A stretch of 64,000 nt of DNA from Humidesulfovibrio mexicanus. Its GTDB lineage: Bacteria > Desulfobacterota > Desulfovibrionia > Desulfovibrionales > Desulfovibrionaceae. Of the stretch, positions 62,372 through 64,000 are shown in pieces (the stretch's first letter is position 1; every line of letters begins with the position of its first letter). Where the stretch lies: assembly GCF_900188225.1 (NCBI RefSeq), contig NZ_FZOC01000002.1:554310-618309 (forward strand), written 5' to 3'. The notes beneath the pieces are model-generated. The model had not been told where the DNA came from. It made no database searches and saw only the letters and a list, made by a program, of their open reading frames with translations. The position numbers were made by a program, and so were the translations under genes.

Positions 62372-62408
62372 TGCGTTCCGGTGCACGGACGCTGGGCTTG
62401 CGGTTCAG

Positions 62409-63194
62409 GTGATTGTGAGCGCCAGGGTCATCGCCATAGCCAATCAGAAAGGCGGTGTGGGCAAAACCACCACCACACTGACCTTGGCGGCCGCCCTGGC
62501 ATTGCGCGGCAAGCGGGTGCTGGTCATGGACCTGGACCCGCACGCCAACGCCTCGGTGCATCTCTCTTTTTTTCCGGAGACGCTGGAGGCTACGGCGTAC
62601 GATCTTTTCCAGGCCGAGAGCGTCGATGCTGCGCTTTTTGAGCGCATTCTGAAGCGCGGACTCGCAGGAGGGTTTGACTTCGTTCCCGGCCATATCAGGC
62701 TTTCTGAGCTTGAAGTGGATTTGAGGGATCGCAAGAACAAGGGACTCATCCTGACGGAAGCGCTGGAGCTCAAGCGGGGCGAGTATGAGTATGTGCTGCT
62801 TGATTGCCCGCCGCATGTGGGCATTCTCCTGGTGAACGCCATAGTCGCCTCGGACCTTGTGCTCATTCCCATACAGACGGATTTTTTGGCCCTGTACGGA
62901 ATTCGTCTGCTGTTCGACACCATACGGCTGCTCAACCGGGTGTTGCCGAAAAGCGTTTGTTACATGGCCCTGCCCACCATGTACGACCAGCGCACAGCGG
63001 CGTGCAGGCGCATATTGCGCATCATGCGCGACAAGTTGGGGGAGCGCGTGTTTGGAACCGTCATCCATTTCGACACCAAGTTTCGGGAGTCGAGCGCCGG
63101 GGGCAAGGTTATTTTCGAGATCGACCCCAAGGCCCGCGGGGCTTTGGAATACATGCAGCTGGCAAAAGAGATAGACACCAATGAAAACCCCTGA
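62409..63194 (+). CDS. ParA-like ATPase (ParC-type) of the chemosensory cluster
   Basis: 261 residues, ParA/MinD family. The deviant Walker A is NQKGGVGKTTTTLTLA near residue 15; VLVMDLDPHANASVHL and LLDCPPHVGILLVNAI follow, and TDFLALYGIRLL closes the core. In Vibrio and similar species such an ATPase in a chemotaxis operon positions the array at the pole. GTG 62409 is assigned; GTG 62415 is possible. Stop overlaps cheW by 14 nt. Confidence 0.88.
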   Translation: MIVSARVIAIANQKGGVGKTTTTLTLAAALALRGKRVLVMDLDPHANASVHLSFFPETLEATAYDLFQAESVDAALFERILKRGLAGGFDFVPGHIRLSELEVDLRDRKNKGLILTEALELKRGEYEYVLLDCPPHVGILLVNAIVASDLVLIPIQTDFLALYGIRLLFDTIRLLNRVLPKSVCYMALPTMYDQRTAACRRILRIMRDKLGERVFGTVIHFDTKFRESSAGGKVIFEIDPKARGALEYMQLAKEIDTNENP

Positions 63195-63858
63195 ACAATA
63201 TTTCGTCGAGAACGTCCGCCTGCCCGATGTGGATGACGCAGGGCGTGCGCTCACCTCCGCCGAGGAAGCCTTTCTGGACAAGTATCTTGGCGTGGAAAGG
63301 GAACGGGTTCTTGCGGAGGCCAAACGCCTTGATCCCCGTGGAGCTGATGTCGTGTCGGGCATCGCCTCCGAATCCTCCTCTGCTGAGGAGCATTCGGACG
63401 AGAAAATGCGCGCGCAGACGGAGATACGCCTGGTGAGCTTTTCCCTTATGGGTCGCGAGTACGCTTTGCCCATAACCGTGATCCAGGAGGTCATCCGGTA
63501 TGTGCGCCCAACCAAGCTTCCCGCAGCCCCAAGCAGCATCGCGGGCATCATCAATCTTCGCGGCCGTGTGACCCCGCTAGTAAGCTTGCGGTTGCTTCTC
63601 GGCATCCCCGGTGAGCAGGAGGACCGCTTCATCGTTGTCTGCCGACATCGTGGCCTTCAAATCGGACTTATGATCAACGCGGTTTCAACGATGTACAAGG
63701 CCGATGGGGCTGACCTTGAATGGAATGTGGAGGCCAATGTCGGCGTCAACGCGCATCTGCTTCTCGGTCTCTACAAGGCAGGCGAAAAACTCATAAGCAT
63801 TCTGTCCATCGACAACCTGGTCCAGGTGGTGCTGCAAGGGGGAAGGACTCATGCCTAA
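63181..63858 (+). CDS. cheW: CheW-type coupling protein with N-terminal extension
   Basis: 225 residues. Residues 1-78 are an extra segment rich in Asp, Glu and Ser (FVENVRLPDVDDAGRALTSAEE, SESSSAEEHSDEKM), then the CheW fold: RLVSFSLMGREYALPITVIQEVIRYVRPTKLP-type (start of the domain near 80), IAGIINLRGRVTPLVSLR and VCRHRGLQIGLMIN. It joins chemoreceptors to CheA. The extension may contact the ParA-like ATPase, as in ParP proteins. Overlaps the next ATG by 8 nt. Confidence 0.9.
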   Translation: MKTPEQYFVENVRLPDVDDAGRALTSAEEAFLDKYLGVERERVLAEAKRLDPRGADVVSGIASESSSAEEHSDEKMRAQTEIRLVSFSLMGREYALPITVIQEVIRYVRPTKLPAAPSSIAGIINLRGRVTPLVSLRLLLGIPGEQEDRFIVVCRHRGLQIGLMINAVSTMYKADGADLEWNVEANVGVNAHLLLGLYKAGEKLISILSIDNLVQVVLQGGRTHA

Positions 63859-64000
63859 ACATATTTTGATTGTGGACGATTCTAAGACTGTACGGAACCT
63901 TGTGGCCTTTATCATGAAGAAGGAAGGCTTCAAGGTCACCACGGCGGAGGACGGTCTTGACGGATTGGAAAAGCTGTACGCCGCGGAACAGGTCGACTTG
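63851..64000 (+). CDS. cheY: CheY-type response regulator, cut by the right edge
   Basis: The first 50 residues of a receiver domain are seen: MPKHILIVDDSKTVRNLVAF with the acidic pair DD, then the second strand KVTTAEDGLDGLEKL, and the window ends at QVDL, just before the expected phosphoacceptor. The start overlaps the cheW stop. Full length and any attached domain are unknown. CheA is expected further to the right. Confidence 0.85.
   Translation, partial: MPKHILIVDDSKTVRNLVAFIMKKEGFKVTTAEDGLDGLEKLYAAEQVDL

Overview
The window is a stretch of GC-rich bacterial chromosome, most likely from a Desulfovibrionaceae-type sulfate reducer (Desulfobacterota). This assignment is inference from gene content, with no 16S rRNA in view. 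Pointers are a pyruvate carboxylase followed by a PEP-synthase-like protein, an ArsR-methyltransferase regulator (SahR type) directly upstream of ahcY, the NikKMLQO-type nickel ECF transporter, and a chemosensory locus holding a HEAT-repeat protein and a ParA-like ATPase.

Layout. 1-2600 is the end of an integrated element: a partial DUF3987 protein, an ERCC4-type nuclease, a frameshifted phage-type gene and an HGG-motif protein, abutting the 3' end of a tRNA-Pro(GGG). 2785-5768 carries a glycosyltransferase, an unknown gene and a DHH phosphoesterase. 5860-9530 is a nickel-uptake operon read leftwards. 9743-19497 holds cca, then birA, pyc and a large PEP-synthase-like gene; the biotin ligase sits next to its probable substrate. 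19619-22399 has a PilZ protein, a DMT permease and a DUF4139 protein. 22674-24291 is motAB. 24366-33960 is a mixed region: a DUF900-like hydrolase, a large membrane protein, a TPR protein, a sialidase-fold protein coupled to an RlmI-like methyltransferase, a nucleotidyltransferase-like protein, a COG2509 flavoprotein coupled to an RlmM-like methyltransferase. 34029-35924 is a chemoreceptor. 36107-38474 is sahR-ahcY with a SahR-type operator. 38676-40312 is a divergent argP/lysE pair. 40309-43304 is a two-gene unit of a periplasmic binding lipoprotein and a membrane diguanylate cyclase. 43527-50450 contains tRNA-Met, lptF-lptG, engB, aroQ, efp and ftsK. 50648-57649 is a leftward tetR-acrA-acrB-oprM efflux operon. 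After tRNA-Pro(CGG), 58388 to the right edge is cheB, a HEAT-repeat gene, cheR, parA-like, cheW and cheY (cut by the edge).

How the genes fit together. The pyc/pps-like pair with birA suggests control of the pyruvate-oxaloacetate-PEP node. Motility and second-messenger signalling recur: motAB, a chemoreceptor, PilZ, a GGDEF protein with a binding-protein partner, and the chemosensory cluster. Several coupled pairs overlap by 4 nt (ATGA, GTGA), and many transcription units end in clear hairpin terminators.

The strongest candidates for new biology are: the divergent pyruvate carboxylase with a C-terminal zinc ribbon; the PEP-synthase-like protein with a coiled-coil insertion; the paired palindromes and long hairpin between those two genes; the binding protein-diguanylate cyclase pair; and the chemosensory cluster with a ParA-like ATPase, an N-terminally extended CheW and a HEAT-repeat protein.
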